Assembly (NCBI GenBank): GCA_964344335.1
Contig: CAYFMW010000003.1
Coordinates: 1 to 64,000 of the forward strand
From: RUG11894 sp964344335
Lineage (GTDB): Bacteria; Bacillota; Clostridia; Peptostreptococcales; Anaerovoracaceae
Direction of reading: 5' to 3'
Length of the DNA: 64,000 nt
A program made the translations under genes and the position numbers. Under the pieces are notes generated by a model. That model made no database searches. It was not told the origin of the DNA and was given only the letters and a program-made list of their open reading frames with translations. This document shows, piece after piece, positions 1 to 8,786 of this stretch; the first letter of the stretch is position 1; each line of letters starts with the position of its first letter.

Positions 1-56
1 CTTCGCAATGCTCAGCGTTCCTATAAAACATAACTGTCCTTATCAACCCTGCTCAA

Positions 57-86
57 TTGCGTAGGGGGTTTTGCATATGGTATAAA
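57..86 (+). promoter_or_regulatory. Probable sigma-A promoter of the peptide transporter operon
   Basis: A -35-like TTGCGT (57-62) and a -10-like TATAAA (81-86) are separated by 18 bases, about 45 bases before the first permease start. The rest of bases 1-130 shows no gene that I can support; the upstream operon boundary lies outside the window. Confidence 0.5.
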
Positions 87-130
87 TGTATTTAATACGC
101 TAAAAATCTATTTATCAGGCGGGGGCTTCA

Positions 131-1066
131 ATGAGAAATTATGTCATTAAAAGGATATTCCAGGGGATACTGCTCGTCATAGTCGTTTCGATGCTGGTAT
201 TCGCCATGCTGGATCTTATGCCGGGCGATCCCATAAACATCATGACCGACAGAAAGGTATCCAAAGAAGTAAAGGAGCAGCTTAGAATCAAGTTCAATCT
301 GCATCTGCCGCTTCATCAGCGATACGCTCTCTGGGTTCGAGATCTATTGCGAGGCGACTTCGGGAACTCAATAAAGACCAAGGTGCCCGTGATGGACATG
401 ATGAAGGCCCGCTTGCCCGTAACCCTTAAATTGACGCTCACCGCCCTGATAGTCGAGCTATTAATCGCGGTGCCGATAGGCCTCCTGGCCGCCTACAAGA
501 AGGACGGCTTCTTCGACAGGCTGATGATGGACCTTTCGCTGTTCTTTACAGCCGTACCGTCTTATTGGACCGCCGTAATATTGATGCTCGTGTTCGCGGT
601 TAAACTTCGCATTTTACCCCTATCGGGCTTCGACAGCCCCGCACATTATATTCTCCCGGTAACGGCCCTCGTTATCAGCGGTATCGCAATGATAATAAGG
701 ATGACGAAGACCGAGGTCATCGATGTCCTCAGGGAGAAATATGTGCTGACCGCTACCGCGAAGGGACTGCCGAAGCGAACGGTGCTCGTAAAGCATGTGC
801 TGCGGAATGCTCTGATACTCGTAACCATAATGTTCTTCATGAATGTCCCCTGGGTGATAAGCGGGGCGGTCATAATCGAGAACATATTCACGATACCCGG
901 GATGGGTCAGATGCTGACGACCGGAATACTCAATCAGGATTTCCCGATCGTTCAGGCCTGCGTGTTCATCCTGGCCATACTCACCGTAATTTCAAACCTG
1001 ATCTGCGACATAGTTACCGCAATTCTCGATCCGAGAATTCGCGTCTCGCTCGGAGGTGAAGAATAA
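131..1066 (+). CDS. dppB: Oligopeptide/dipeptide ABC transporter permease (DppB/OppB type)
   Basis: First inner-membrane permease of a peptide importer; 311 aa, the usual size for the DppB/OppB family. The N-terminus (MRNYVIKRIFQGILL) is a typical first transmembrane helix followed by the family signature around LMPGDP. About six membrane segments can be seen, and the cytoplasmic EAA-type loop that contacts the ATPases lies around residues 205-225 (REKYVLTATAKGLP). The ATG at 131 follows a purine-rich ribosome site (aggcggggg). The stop overlaps the start of the next permease (TAATG), so the two are translationally coupled. DppB and OppB cannot be told apart from sequence alone, so the gene name is nominal. 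Confidence 0.93.
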   Translation: MRNYVIKRIFQGILLVIVVSMLVFAMLDLMPGDPINIMTDRKVSKEVKEQLRIKFNLHLPLHQRYALWVRDLLRGDFGNSIKTKVPVMDMMKARLPVTLKLTLTALIVELLIAVPIGLLAAYKKDGFFDRLMMDLSLFFTAVPSYWTAVILMLVFAVKLRILPLSGFDSPAHYILPVTALVISGIAMIIRMTKTEVIDVLREKYVLTATAKGLPKRTVLVKHVLRNALILVTIMFFMNVPWVISGAVIIENIFTIPGMGQMLTTGILNQDFPIVQACVFILAILTVISNLICDIVTAILDPRIRVSLGGEE

Positions 1067-1899
1067 TGAAGAAATTCATCTACAACCTCCGTACAAATCG
1101 AAATCTTGCCATAGGGAGCGTCATGGTCCTCTTTGTCGTGCTTATAGCGATCTTCGCGCAGCAGATAGCACCCTACAATTACGACGACTCCTTCGTCGCG
1201 GAGAAATTTACCCCTCCCTGCAAGGCGCATCCCTTCGGCACGGACGACTTCGGCAGGGACATGTTCAGCAGGATAGTCTACGGAAGCAGAATTTCCTTGA
1301 GGATTGCGGTACTCGCCGCTTCCATAGAAATCTTTTTGGGAGTAAGCATAGGGCTCCTCTCCGGCTACTACGGCGGAAATCTCGACAGGGTCCTCTCCTT
1401 CATCGGAGATCTCACCTGGTCCATGCCGCCCATAATAATGTCCATGGCGGTCATCACCGTGCTGGGCAAGGGATTGGACAATGTAATAATAGCCATAGCC
1501 ATAGTCAGCTGGGCATCCTATGCAAGAACCGTCAGAGCCAAGACTCAGTCCCTCAAGAACATGGCCTTCGTGGAGACCGGCGCGGCCTACAACGAGAGCG
1601 ATCTCTCTCTTATGCTCCGCTATATTTTGCCTAATATAGTGCCGACGATAATAGTGCTTACATCGCTGTCGATACCTTCGACCATAATGAGCACCACCGC
1701 GCTCTCCTTCCTGGGCCTCGGCTCCATGCACCCCTCTCCGGACTGGGGACTGCTGCTGTCGAACTCCATGAACTATATACAGATAGCGCCCTGGCTTGCC
1801 GTCTACCCGGGCATAGCTCTGGTGATAACCGTCTTCGCCTTCAACCTGCTCGGCGAAGGCCTCAGGGATATGCTGGATCCCAGGCTTCAGTCAAGATAG
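1066..1899 (+). CDS. dppC: Oligopeptide/dipeptide ABC transporter permease (DppC/OppC type)
   Basis: Second permease of the importer, 277 aa. It has the OppC/DppC layout: an N-terminal helix (about residues 14-34), the conserved periplasmic-side motif HPFGTDDFGRDMFSR near residue 55, and the EAA loop around residues 150-170 (TQSLKNMAFVETGAAY). The C-terminus carries LGEGLRDMLDPR, the family ending. Its ATG overlaps the stop of the preceding permease, and the ATPase gene starts 9 bases after its stop behind an aggag-type ribosome site. It forms the heterodimeric membrane channel with the first permease. Confidence 0.93.
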   Translation: MKKFIYNLRTNRNLAIGSVMVLFVVLIAIFAQQIAPYNYDDSFVAEKFTPPCKAHPFGTDDFGRDMFSRIVYGSRISLRIAVLAASIEIFLGVSIGLLSGYYGGNLDRVLSFIGDLTWSMPPIIMSMAVITVLGKGLDNVIIAIAIVSWASYARTVRAKTQSLKNMAFVETGAAYNESDLSLMLRYILPNIVPTIIVLTSLSIPSTIMSTTALSFLGLGSMHPSPDWGLLLSNSMNYIQIAPWLAVYPGIALVITVFAFNLLGEGLRDMLDPRLQSR

Positions 1900-1908
1900 G
1901 AGGCGAAG

Positions 1909-2868
1909 ATGAGCGATAATATCCTAAGAATAGAAAATCTCAGCGTAGATTATAAGATACGGGCCGGATATCTCTCGGCGGTCAACGATGTCTCTTTGAG
2001 CATACCCAGGGGCAGCGTCTTCGCCCTCGTGGGTGAATCGGGGTGCGGAAAATCGACGATCGCCCACACCGTTATGAGGCTTTCGATAGATAAGAACGAG
2101 AAGATCTCCGGTAAAATTTATTTCGAAGACCGCGACCTGCTTGCACTGAGCGAGCGCGAGATGGAGAAGATAAGAGGCAAGCATATCGGCATGATATTCC
2201 AAAACCCCCTCGATTCTCTCAATCCCGTATACCGCTCCGGAACTCAGGTCGCCGAAGCCCTGCAGCTGGACGGCATGTCCGCTCAGGAGGCCAGGGAAAG
2301 GGTCATCCAGCTCTACAGGGATGTGCAGATTCCCAATCCCGAAGACAGAATCGAAGCCTTCCCCCACGAACTTTCGGGCGGAATGCGCCAGAGGGTTATG
2401 ATAGCGATGATGCTCGCAAGGAACCCGCAGCTTCTGATTGCCGATGAACCCACCACAGCGCTGGATGTTACGGTAGAAGCGCAGATTTTAAAAATTCTTA
2501 AAGAAATGTGCGCGAAATACAACGCCTCGGTACTGCTGATAACGCACAACTTCGGAATAGTGGCCGAGATAGCGGATGTAATAGGCATAATGTACGCAGG
2601 AGAACTCGTCGAGGTGGGCGAAGTTAACGAGATATTCAACAACCCCGTTCACCCCTACTCCAGGGCTTTGCTCGAAGCTTTGCCGACGCTGAAAAAATCC
2701 GAGGGACGGATAAACGCCATAGAGGGAATCGTTCCGCAGATACTCGAAAAGAAACCCGAATGTCGCTTTGCAAACCGCTGTCCCTACGCAGACGAGGAGT
2801 GCAGAAACAGCAGCCCGCAGGCAAGGAATATTGCAATCGGCCATATGGTCCGCTGTCATAAGAGGTAG
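1909..2868 (+). CDS. dppD: Peptide ABC transporter ATP-binding protein (DppD/OppD type)
   Basis: First ATPase of the importer, 319 aa. Walker A is GESGCGKST (near residue 42), the ABC signature is LSGGMRQRV (near 156), Walker B is LLIADEPTTALD (near 176), and the switch histidine lies in LLITHNF. The C-terminal oligopeptide/dipeptide extension contains a four-cysteine pattern (CRFANRCPYADEEC, then VRCHKR), the same arrangement reported to bind an iron-sulphur cluster in some DppD proteins. It pairs with the ATPase encoded just downstream, whose start is 4 bases past this stop. Confidence 0.93.
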   Translation: MSDNILRIENLSVDYKIRAGYLSAVNDVSLSIPRGSVFALVGESGCGKSTIAHTVMRLSIDKNEKISGKIYFEDRDLLALSEREMEKIRGKHIGMIFQNPLDSLNPVYRSGTQVAEALQLDGMSAQEARERVIQLYRDVQIPNPEDRIEAFPHELSGGMRQRVMIAMMLARNPQLLIADEPTTALDVTVEAQILKILKEMCAKYNASVLLITHNFGIVAEIADVIGIMYAGELVEVGEVNEIFNNPVHPYSRALLEALPTLKKSEGRINAIEGIVPQILEKKPECRFANRCPYADEECRNSSPQARNIAIGHMVRCHKR

Positions 2869-2872
2869 ATTC

Positions 2873-3835
2873 ATGGAAGAGATTATAAAAATAAGCGCAC
2901 TTAACAAGCAATTCAAACATTCCAAGGGGCTGTTTTCGCGCAATAAAAAGACCATCAACGCCATACAGGACCTCAGCCTGAATATTTACAAGGGCGAGGT
3001 GCTCGGGCTCATCGGCGAGTCCGGTTCGGGCAAGACGACTTTGGCGAGGGTACTCCTGGGGCTCACCAAGGCCACGGGCGGAAGTGTAGAGATAGGCGGC
3101 ATACAGATTGTGGGAAAAGGCAAACAGGACATCAAAAAGGCTCGGGAAAACTTCGCGGTAGTCTTTCAGGATCCCGCCTCAAATTTAAATCCAAGGCAGA
3201 CGGTCGAAAATTCGATAATAAGACCTTTAATTATCAGGAATATGAGCAAGGCGGAGGCCAAAGAGAAGGCGAAACAGGCATTGCGCAGCGTGCATATGGA
3301 TGAGAGCTACCTGCAGAGCTACCCTCATCAGCTCTCCGGAGGTCAGCAGCAAAGGATTGCGATAGCCCGCGCTCTGGTGATGGAGCCGGAGGTTATGATT
3401 TTGGATGAGCCGACATCGGCTCTGGATATTTCGGTTCAGGCTCAAATCCTGAATCTTCTTCTCAATCTGCAGGAGGAATACAATCTTACATATGTGATAA
3501 TCACCCACGACCTTAATGTCATAAGATATGTGTCGGACAAGGTCGCCGTCATGTATATGGGCAGGCTCGTTGAATACGGCAGCCTGGACGATGTGCTGGA
3601 AAATCCGAAGCATCCCTACACGGAGATACTCCTCAACTCCGTACCGGTGCTAGATCCCGCCGAAAGAGGAAGAGAAAAGCGGAAGCTCTCCGGCGAACCC
3701 GGCGAAGTTCCCGACAATCCCCTCGGCTGCCGCCTGGCACCCCGCTGCCCCCATGTTACCGATCAATGCATGAAGCAGACGCCGGAATTGAAGGAGGTCG
3801 GACCCGGCCATTTCGCTGAATGCCTATTATTATAG
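2873..3835 (+). CDS. dppF: Peptide ABC transporter ATP-binding protein (DppF/OppF type)
   Basis: Second ATPase, 320 aa. I place the start at the ATG at 2873, which follows an agaggtag ribosome site; the open frame extends 35 codons upstream but that part overlaps the preceding gene in another frame and is not family-like. Walker A GESGSGKTT, ABC signature LSGGQQQRI, Walker B MILDEPTSALD and switch histidine ITHDL are intact. The C-terminal oligopeptide-transport extension has cysteines at CRLAPRCPHVTDQC and FAEC, matching the cysteine pattern in its partner. It completes a heterodimeric ATPase pair. Confidence 0.93.
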   Translation: MEEIIKISALNKQFKHSKGLFSRNKKTINAIQDLSLNIYKGEVLGLIGESGSGKTTLARVLLGLTKATGGSVEIGGIQIVGKGKQDIKKARENFAVVFQDPASNLNPRQTVENSIIRPLIIRNMSKAEAKEKAKQALRSVHMDESYLQSYPHQLSGGQQQRIAIARALVMEPEVMILDEPTSALDISVQAQILNLLLNLQEEYNLTYVIITHDLNVIRYVSDKVAVMYMGRLVEYGSLDDVLENPKHPYTEILLNSVPVLDPAERGREKRKLSGEPGEVPDNPLGCRLAPRCPHVTDQCMKQTPELKEVGPGHFAECLLL

Positions 3836-3868
3836 TGTCAGTTATTTTGTGATTAACAGGAGGAAAAT

Positions 3869-5443
3869 ATGAAAAAAGCATTATCTGTTTTACTCGTTCT
3901 CGTTATCTGCCTATCCATGCTGGCAGGCTGCGGCGGGGACGGAAAGAAGAGCGATCCCGGCAAGGAGAGGACCAGCATCACCCTGGCCGAAAGCAGCCAG
4001 TGGTGGGGCGCCGATGTGGTTCAGCTCGACGGCTCCTTCTTTACGCAACCCCTGATTGCGGATTCTCTGGTCGCCCTCAATGAAGACGGCGAGATGATTC
4101 CCTCGATAGCGGAAGCGATTAAAGTCAGCGAGGACGGACTCACCATCACCCTCACTATTTCGAAGGGAATGTACTATGCCTCCGGAGAAGAACTGCAGCC
4201 GGAAGATGTAAAGGCTTCTCTCGACAGATTCAAGGCAATAGCCCCCTTTGCCGACAACCTCGCGATGGTGGAATCCATCGAGGTTAAGGGTCAGGATGTA
4301 ATTCTCAATCTCTCCGAGTTCAGCTCCGATATATCCTGCACCCTTTCAGGAAGCTTCATAACGGTGCAGGACAAGGATGTTCTGGACTCCACGAGCGACG
4401 ACGACCTGCTTTGGGGAGCTCAGCCCTACGGCCCCTACTACCTCGAAACATATGTAGAGGGTTCCCATGTCGTCCTCAAGAGAAACGACAAGTATTGGAC
4501 GAACAATCCCGTCGTTAAGAACAAGGAGAAGCTGAAGTACGAAGAGATCGTCGTGCGCTTCATCCCCGAAGAGTTCACCATGGCAAGCGCACTGAATATC
4601 GACGATATTCAGGCTTCCTTCTCGATATCGCAGGACGGCGTAGCCCAGCTGACCAGGAAGGATGTAAATGTCAAAACATTCGTAAACATACCGAACATAA
4701 ACTATCTCGAATTTAACTGCGACGAGGGTCCCCTCACCGACATAAGAGTCAGGGAAGCCATCGCGAGAATCTGCGACAGGGATCTGATAAAGGAAGCGAA
4801 CGCAGACAGAGTAATCCCGGCATATTCCATCATCACCGAAGGCACGCCCAATATGAGCAAGAAGTTCGAGAAATACTACAAGGATAATTTCAACACCGAC
4901 ATCGAAGCCGCCAGGGCCCTTCTTAAGCAGGCAGGCTGGACTGACAGCGACGGTGACGGCTATCTGGATAAGAACGGTAAAATGCTGGAGCTGCTGATAG
5001 TTGCAAACGACGACATCATAGAGAATAACACCTGCCAGTCCCTGCAGATTCAGTTCAAGGAAGCCGGCATAAAGCTCAATATCGAGACCTACGCCGACTA
5101 CGGCCACTACGATATAATCTACGAAGGCAAGTACGACATCGGCCTGGAGCACTTCGGATGGCAGGAGCCGATTCTGCTGCTCATGTATGTCCTCTGCGAC
5201 GAGACCAACTTCGAGGTCTTCGGAATAAGGGATGAATATATGGCGGCCGTCTCGGGGGTTCAGACCACAGTCGACTACGACAAGAGGACCGAATATGTCG
5301 AGATAGCGGAGCGCTACCTCGTTGATAACTGGATTACCGTTCCTCTCTATACGGACATGACTACGATGGTGTTCACTCCCGCAAGCGAAGGGATACACTT
5401 CTTCAGCAACGGCATGACCTACTTCAACGACATGGGATTTTAG
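3869..5443 (+). CDS. Peptide-binding lipoprotein, SBP family 5
   Basis: Extracellular substrate-binding protein of the importer, 524 aa. A lipoprotein signal peptide ends in the lipobox LAGC, so Cys21 would be the lipid-modified residue. The body fits the SBP_bac_5 family: QPLIADSLVALNEDGEMIPSIAEA near the N-terminus and the DGLTITLTI / MYYASGEELQPEDVKASLDR region that follows. A good aggagg ribosome site precedes the ATG. Being fifth in the operon with a peptidase after it suggests peptide as substrate, but the exact ligand (di-, oligopeptide, or a modified amino acid) cannot be read from the sequence. Confidence 0.9.
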   Translation: MKKALSVLLVLVICLSMLAGCGGDGKKSDPGKERTSITLAESSQWWGADVVQLDGSFFTQPLIADSLVALNEDGEMIPSIAEAIKVSEDGLTITLTISKGMYYASGEELQPEDVKASLDRFKAIAPFADNLAMVESIEVKGQDVILNLSEFSSDISCTLSGSFITVQDKDVLDSTSDDDLLWGAQPYGPYYLETYVEGSHVVLKRNDKYWTNNPVVKNKEKLKYEEIVVRFIPEEFTMASALNIDDIQASFSISQDGVAQLTRKDVNVKTFVNIPNINYLEFNCDEGPLTDIRVREAIARICDRDLIKEANADRVIPAYSIITEGTPNMSKKFEKYYKDNFNTDIEAARALLKQAGWTDSDGDGYLDKNGKMLELLIVANDDIIENNTCQSLQIQFKEAGIKLNIETYADYGHYDIIYEGKYDIGLEHFGWQEPILLLMYVLCDETNFEVFGIRDEYMAAVSGVQTTVDYDKRTEYVEIAERYLVDNWITVPLYTDMTTMVFTPASEGIHFFSNGMTYFNDMGF

Positions 5444-5444
5444 T

Positions 5445-6833
5445 ATGAAGAAAGTATTTTGGGATCTATTGAATTCGATACCCGAGTATACGGAATTTCT
5501 AAGCCTGGACGAGCTCAATGCGAGCTCGTCCAGGCTCGCTGCAGAGTATCCGGATATCGTATCGGAGTTTGAGCTCGGCAAAAGCACCGAAGGCAGGACA
5601 ATAATGGGACTCAAGATAGGCTCCGGCAGCCAAAACAGCATAATGTTCGGCTGCCCTCACCCAAACGAGCCCATAGGCACCATGCTTCTGGAGCATTTTA
5701 CGAGAGCTCTTGCGGAAAATGAAGAGCTTCGCAGGGAGCTCGACTACAGCTTTTACATTGTAAAAGTCTGGGATGTGGACGGCTATGTAAGAAACGAAGG
5801 GTGGATAAAGGGCCCCTACACCCTCTACAACTACTCGAGGAATTTCTACAGGCCCGTATCCTACAAGCAGGTCGACTGGACCTTCCCAATCGATTACAAG
5901 AATTATCATTTCCACGACACAATCCCCGAAACCAAGGCTATGCAGAATCTTATAGACGAAGTAAAGCCTACATTTACCTACGCGCTTCACAATGCGGGCT
6001 TCGGAGGCACATATTTCTATGTTACCGAGGACTATCCGGAGCTGTATCCCGGTCTCTACGACGCGACCTTCCGCATGGGAATACCGCTCCACTTAGGTGA
6101 GCCGGAAGCTCCATCAATCAAAGTGCTCGCACCGGCGGTGCTCCGCGCGGACGGCATAGATGCGGAGTACGATTATCTCGAAAAATTCGGGGAGGAGCAT
6201 CCCGAAAAGGTCATCAAGAGCGGAACATGCAGCGATGCCTACTCAAAGGAGCGCTACGGGACCTTCTCTTTCCTGACCGAGCTTCCGTATTTTTTCGATC
6301 CGAGGATTGCAGACCAAAGCCCCTCCGAAAAACTCAGAGGCGATGCTATGATCGAAGGCCTCGAATGGATAAGGAATTCCAATGCCGAAATCATGAGGGT
6401 TTTCGACAGAACTAAGCCCTATATGGCCGAGGACAATCTTTATATGCTGGCTATACTGGGCGACAATGTCTGCGAGGACGGAATGGATGCTCAAATCAGG
6501 ATGGCGAAGGAAGACCCCGCCTACATGGTTAAGGCCACGAAGGCTCAGGAATTCGACAGCCTCTGGTGCACGAAATTCTACCGCCTGCTGGCACTGGGAA
6601 TGCTGATACGCGCTCACGAGGAAGAACTCGAAAAGGAACAGAGCCCCGAAGGCCGCGAGGCCCTCGAATGGGGAAAGAAAGAAGCCGAAAGGATGCATTC
6701 CGAGCTTGCGGAGTTTCTGGAGGAAAACCTGAACTATTCGGTCATCCCCATAAATACTCTGGTAAACATCCAGCTCGAATGCGGAATAAAGACCGCTCTC
6801 CACATTCATAAAGTGAACTCTGAGGCAAAGTGA
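5445..6833 (+). CDS. M14-family zinc carboxypeptidase-like protein
   Basis: Putative metallocarboxypeptidase, 462 aa, starting 1 base after the stop of the binding protein. It has no signal peptide, so it probably acts in the cytoplasm on imported peptides. The zinc-binding HxxE pair is His72-Glu75 (PHPNEPIG), the third ligand is probably His182 (TYALHNAGFGG), substrate-binding arginines are likely in YSRNFYRP (about 132-136), and Glu279 in FLTELP is a candidate catalytic base. The last 170 residues are helical and charged with no clear domain. A perfect hairpin lies inside its first codons (5502-5536). M14 peptidases as the last gene of peptide importers suggest trimming of the transported peptide. 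Confidence 0.82.
   Translation: MKKVFWDLLNSIPEYTEFLSLDELNASSSRLAAEYPDIVSEFELGKSTEGRTIMGLKIGSGSQNSIMFGCPHPNEPIGTMLLEHFTRALAENEELRRELDYSFYIVKVWDVDGYVRNEGWIKGPYTLYNYSRNFYRPVSYKQVDWTFPIDYKNYHFHDTIPETKAMQNLIDEVKPTFTYALHNAGFGGTYFYVTEDYPELYPGLYDATFRMGIPLHLGEPEAPSIKVLAPAVLRADGIDAEYDYLEKFGEEHPEKVIKSGTCSDAYSKERYGTFSFLTELPYFFDPRIADQSPSEKLRGDAMIEGLEWIRNSNAEIMRVFDRTKPYMAEDNLYMLAILGDNVCEDGMDAQIRMAKEDPAYMVKATKAQEFDSLWCTKFYRLLALGMLIRAHEEELEKEQSPEGREALEWGKKEAERMHSELAEFLEENLNYSVIPINTLVNIQLECGIKTALHIHKVNSEAK
5502..5536. repeat. Perfect 15-bp inverted repeat inside the start of the carboxypeptidase gene
   Basis: AGCCTGGACGAGCTC (5502-5516) is followed by the 5-base loop AATGC and then its exact reverse complement (5522-5536). 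It covers codons for about residues 20-31 of the M14 protein. A stem this long and GC-rich is unlikely to be mere coding constraint. No T-run follows, so it is not a terminator. Confidence 0.9.
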
Positions 6834-6859
6834 TTGCGAGCGGCAAATTCATTACACAC

Positions 6860-6886
6860 AAAAGGGGCGGCCAAGCCGCCCCTTTT
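6860..6886. terminator. Bidirectional rho-independent terminator
   Basis: AAAAGGGGCGGC (6860-6871), loop CAA, GCCGCCCCTTTT (6875-6886). The 12-bp stem is flanked by A-tract and T-tract, so it can stop the peptide operon coming from the left and the BMP lipoprotein gene coming from the right. Confidence 0.92.
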
Positions 6887-6907
6887 GCATTTACGCATAT
6901 GCGTTTT

Positions 6908-8032
6908 TTACTTTATGTTCTCGTAGGTGTTGAGCACGATGTTTGCAGGCGTAACCATATCCTGCGAACCGTCAACCTTGATTTCACCCTTGAACATCCT
7001 GTCGACAAGCTTTACATAATCTTCCTGAGTAAATCCGTCGCCCCACAGAGTGGTCTCGTAGGGAATCTGCACATAGTTGGACTCGACATCGGTTCCGGAT
7101 ACCAGACCCATGGTCTCGACCTTGCCGCCGTATGCCTTCCAGTTGTCGTTGAGGATGAGCTCGGTGAGCAGGGTGTTGACCGTCGCCTTGAGGCCCTTCA
7201 TGGCCGAGGTGAGGGTCATGCCTTCGCCGTAGACATCGATGATCTTTGACTGGTCGACATCGACGCCGATGACCTTGCCTCCGACCTTCGCGGCAGCTTC
7301 CGCTGCTGAGGTCCAGATTCCGCCTCCGCAGGCGAAGACGACTTCGACACCCATTCCCTTATACCAGGTATCCATGTAGGAAGTGATGTCCGCATCGCCG
7401 AAGAACTGGTTGCCGTAAACATATTCGATCTTGACACCGTCGATACCCTTCTCCTCGGCTGCCAGATCCGCACCCTGAACATAGCCGTTTCCGAATCTTA
7501 CGACTGAGGGCACAGCCATTCCGCCGAGGTACCCGAGATGCTTATAGCCGAGTGCGACTGCGGCATAACCTGCCATAAATCCGCAGAGCTCTTCCTGGTA
7601 AACCGCCGAGAAGAGGTTGTCCGTTACCTTGTCCGTGAACGAAAGAATGTCGACTTCGGACACATCAAGCGCTATGAAGTAAACATCCGGATAGGCCGAA
7701 GCAGTCTGAGCAAGGGCCTCCGCAAAGGCGAATCCCGGGCATACGATTACATTGTATCCGTCCGCCACGGCCGCATCGATCATCGCTACTCTCTCCGCCG
7801 TGTTGTCCCCGGGCGGCTTGAAGTAGTTAAATTTGATCTTGTTCGCTTCGCAGAAAGCCTTGCAGCCTTCGTAGGTCGACTGGTTGAAGCTCTCGTCCGT
7901 AATGTCGCCGTAGTCGGTTACCATCGCGACCGCAAAGGCAGAGGTATCTACCTTTTTCCCGCTGTCTTGGCCGCATGCACCGAGCACGAACACCATCGCG
8001 CAAACGAGAAGAATTGCTAATAACTTCTTCAT
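6908..8032 (-). CDS. BMP-family (BmpA/Med) substrate-binding lipoprotein
   Basis: Extracellular solute-binding protein, 374 aa. The signal peptide ends in LGAC, so Cys20 would be lipidated. The family signature appears as GDITDESFNQSTYEG (near residue 41) and the middle and C-terminal parts keep the sugar-binding-like fold of basic membrane proteins (VEVVFACGGGIWTSAAEAA; KVIGVDVDQS). BMP proteins usually feed nucleosides to an ABC importer of the RbsA/RbsC type, but no ATPase or permease gene lies beside this one. It is a single-gene unit: its own promoter and leader hairpin upstream (8052-8118) and a strong terminator downstream. The ATG follows aaggagg. Confidence 0.88.
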   Translation of the reverse strand: MKKLLAILLVCAMVFVLGACGQDSGKKVDTSAFAVAMVTDYGDITDESFNQSTYEGCKAFCEANKIKFNYFKPPGDNTAERVAMIDAAVADGYNVIVCPGFAFAEALAQTASAYPDVYFIALDVSEVDILSFTDKVTDNLFSAVYQEELCGFMAGYAAVALGYKHLGYLGGMAVPSVVRFGNGYVQGADLAAEEKGIDGVKIEYVYGNQFFGDADITSYMDTWYKGMGVEVVFACGGGIWTSAAEAAAKVGGKVIGVDVDQSKIIDVYGEGMTLTSAMKGLKATVNTLLTELILNDNWKAYGGKVETMGLVSGTDVESNYVQIPYETTLWGDGFTQEDYVKLVDRMFKGEIKVDGSQDMVTPANIVLNTYENIK

Positions 8033-8051
8033 ATCTTTTCCTCCTTAAAAC

Positions 8052-8078
8052 GGGACGACACCCTTGAAAAATCGTCCC
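8052..8078 (-). promoter_or_regulatory. Leader hairpin of the BMP lipoprotein gene
   Basis: GGGACGA (8052-8058) and TCGTCCC (8072-8078) form a 7-bp stem with a 13-base loop, in the transcribed leader between the promoter and the ribosome site. No T-run follows. It may protect the mRNA or be a protein-binding site; I cannot match it to a known riboswitch. Confidence 0.6.
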
Positions 8079-8089
8079 TTCGCATAAAA

Positions 8090-8118
8090 ATTATACACAG
8101 AGTGCCGATATAAATCAA
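8090..8118 (-). promoter_or_regulatory. Sigma-A promoter of the BMP lipoprotein gene
   Basis: On the minus strand TTGATT (8113-8118), 17 bases, TATAAT (8090-8095), about 57 bases before the ATG. Confidence 0.8.
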
Positions 8119-8174
8119 GCACTAATGGACCGTCCGGATCAGCTGGCGCGGGTGGCCACCACAATATATTGCAG

Positions 8175-8786
8175 TTAAGCCAGGAATTCCAGCAGTCTAA
8201 GCACTATTCGCGCCGTTATGCCCCAGAGGCAGTATCCCTTATAATTCCATATCGGAACCGTGCACGAACCCTGCTTCCAATTATACTTATCAGGAGATTG
8301 CACCGCCTCGTAGGGAAAATCGTCTCCTATGAGGGGGTTTACCTTATACTCGTAGATATAAGGGGAATTCTCCATAAGCCAGGATACGGGCAGTGTGAAC
8401 CAGCCTGCCACTTCCCGCTCGCAGGGGCGCATGCGCTCCAGCGCTTCGGGCCTTACAAAGGCAATGCTGCAGTGCAACGCCATGTTGGTATATAGTACCA
8501 GGCTGTCGAACTGACCGAGCAGCTCTATGTCCTCCGAGGCAAGCCCGAGTTCCTCCTCGGCCTCCCGCAGCGCCGCCTGAACGGGGTTTTCACCCTCCTC
8601 CATGCCGCCTCCCGGAAAACATACCTCCCCGGGCTGAGAGACATTGCCGCTCCTCAATTCAAACAGAAGGCACAGCTCGCCTTCTTGCTCCGTAAAGGGA
8701 ATGAGCAGCGCGCTGTGCCTTTTTATCTCCATAATCGAGGGCTCGTAGCCCTTCATTTTTTTTCTGAGTGAGGAAAGATCAATCAT
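8175..8786 (-). CDS. Nudix hydrolase, probable CoA pyrophosphatase
   Basis: 203 aa. A complete Nudix box spans about Gly60-Leu82 (GGMEEGENPVQ, then REAEEELGL). Just before it, SQPGEVCFPGG matches the extra signature of CoA-type Nudix enzymes, which split coenzyme A into phosphopantetheine and 3',5'-ADP. The protein is cytosolic with no signal. Its ATG overlaps the stop of the upstream P-loop gene by 4 bases, so the two are coupled. After the stop (8104-8174) there are short palindromes but no convincing terminator. Confidence 0.85.
   Translation of the reverse strand: MIDLSSLRKKMKGYEPSIMEIKRHSALLIPFTEQEGELCLLFELRSGNVSQPGEVCFPGGGMEEGENPVQAALREAEEELGLASEDIELLGQFDSLVLYTNMALHCSIAFVRPEALERMRPCEREVAGWFTLPVSWLMENSPYIYEYKVNPLIGDDFPYEAVQSPDKYNWKQGSCTVPIWNYKGYCLWGITARIVLRLLEFLA

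Noticed and set aside
8033..8089. Purine riboswitch before the BMP lipoprotein gene
   Set aside because: Only one stem is present and none of the conserved purine-riboswitch loops can be found.
8104..8174. Terminator after the Nudix gene
   Set aside because: The palindromes (GGTGGCCACC, CAATATATTG) have no loop and no T-run, so they do not fit a rho-independent terminator.
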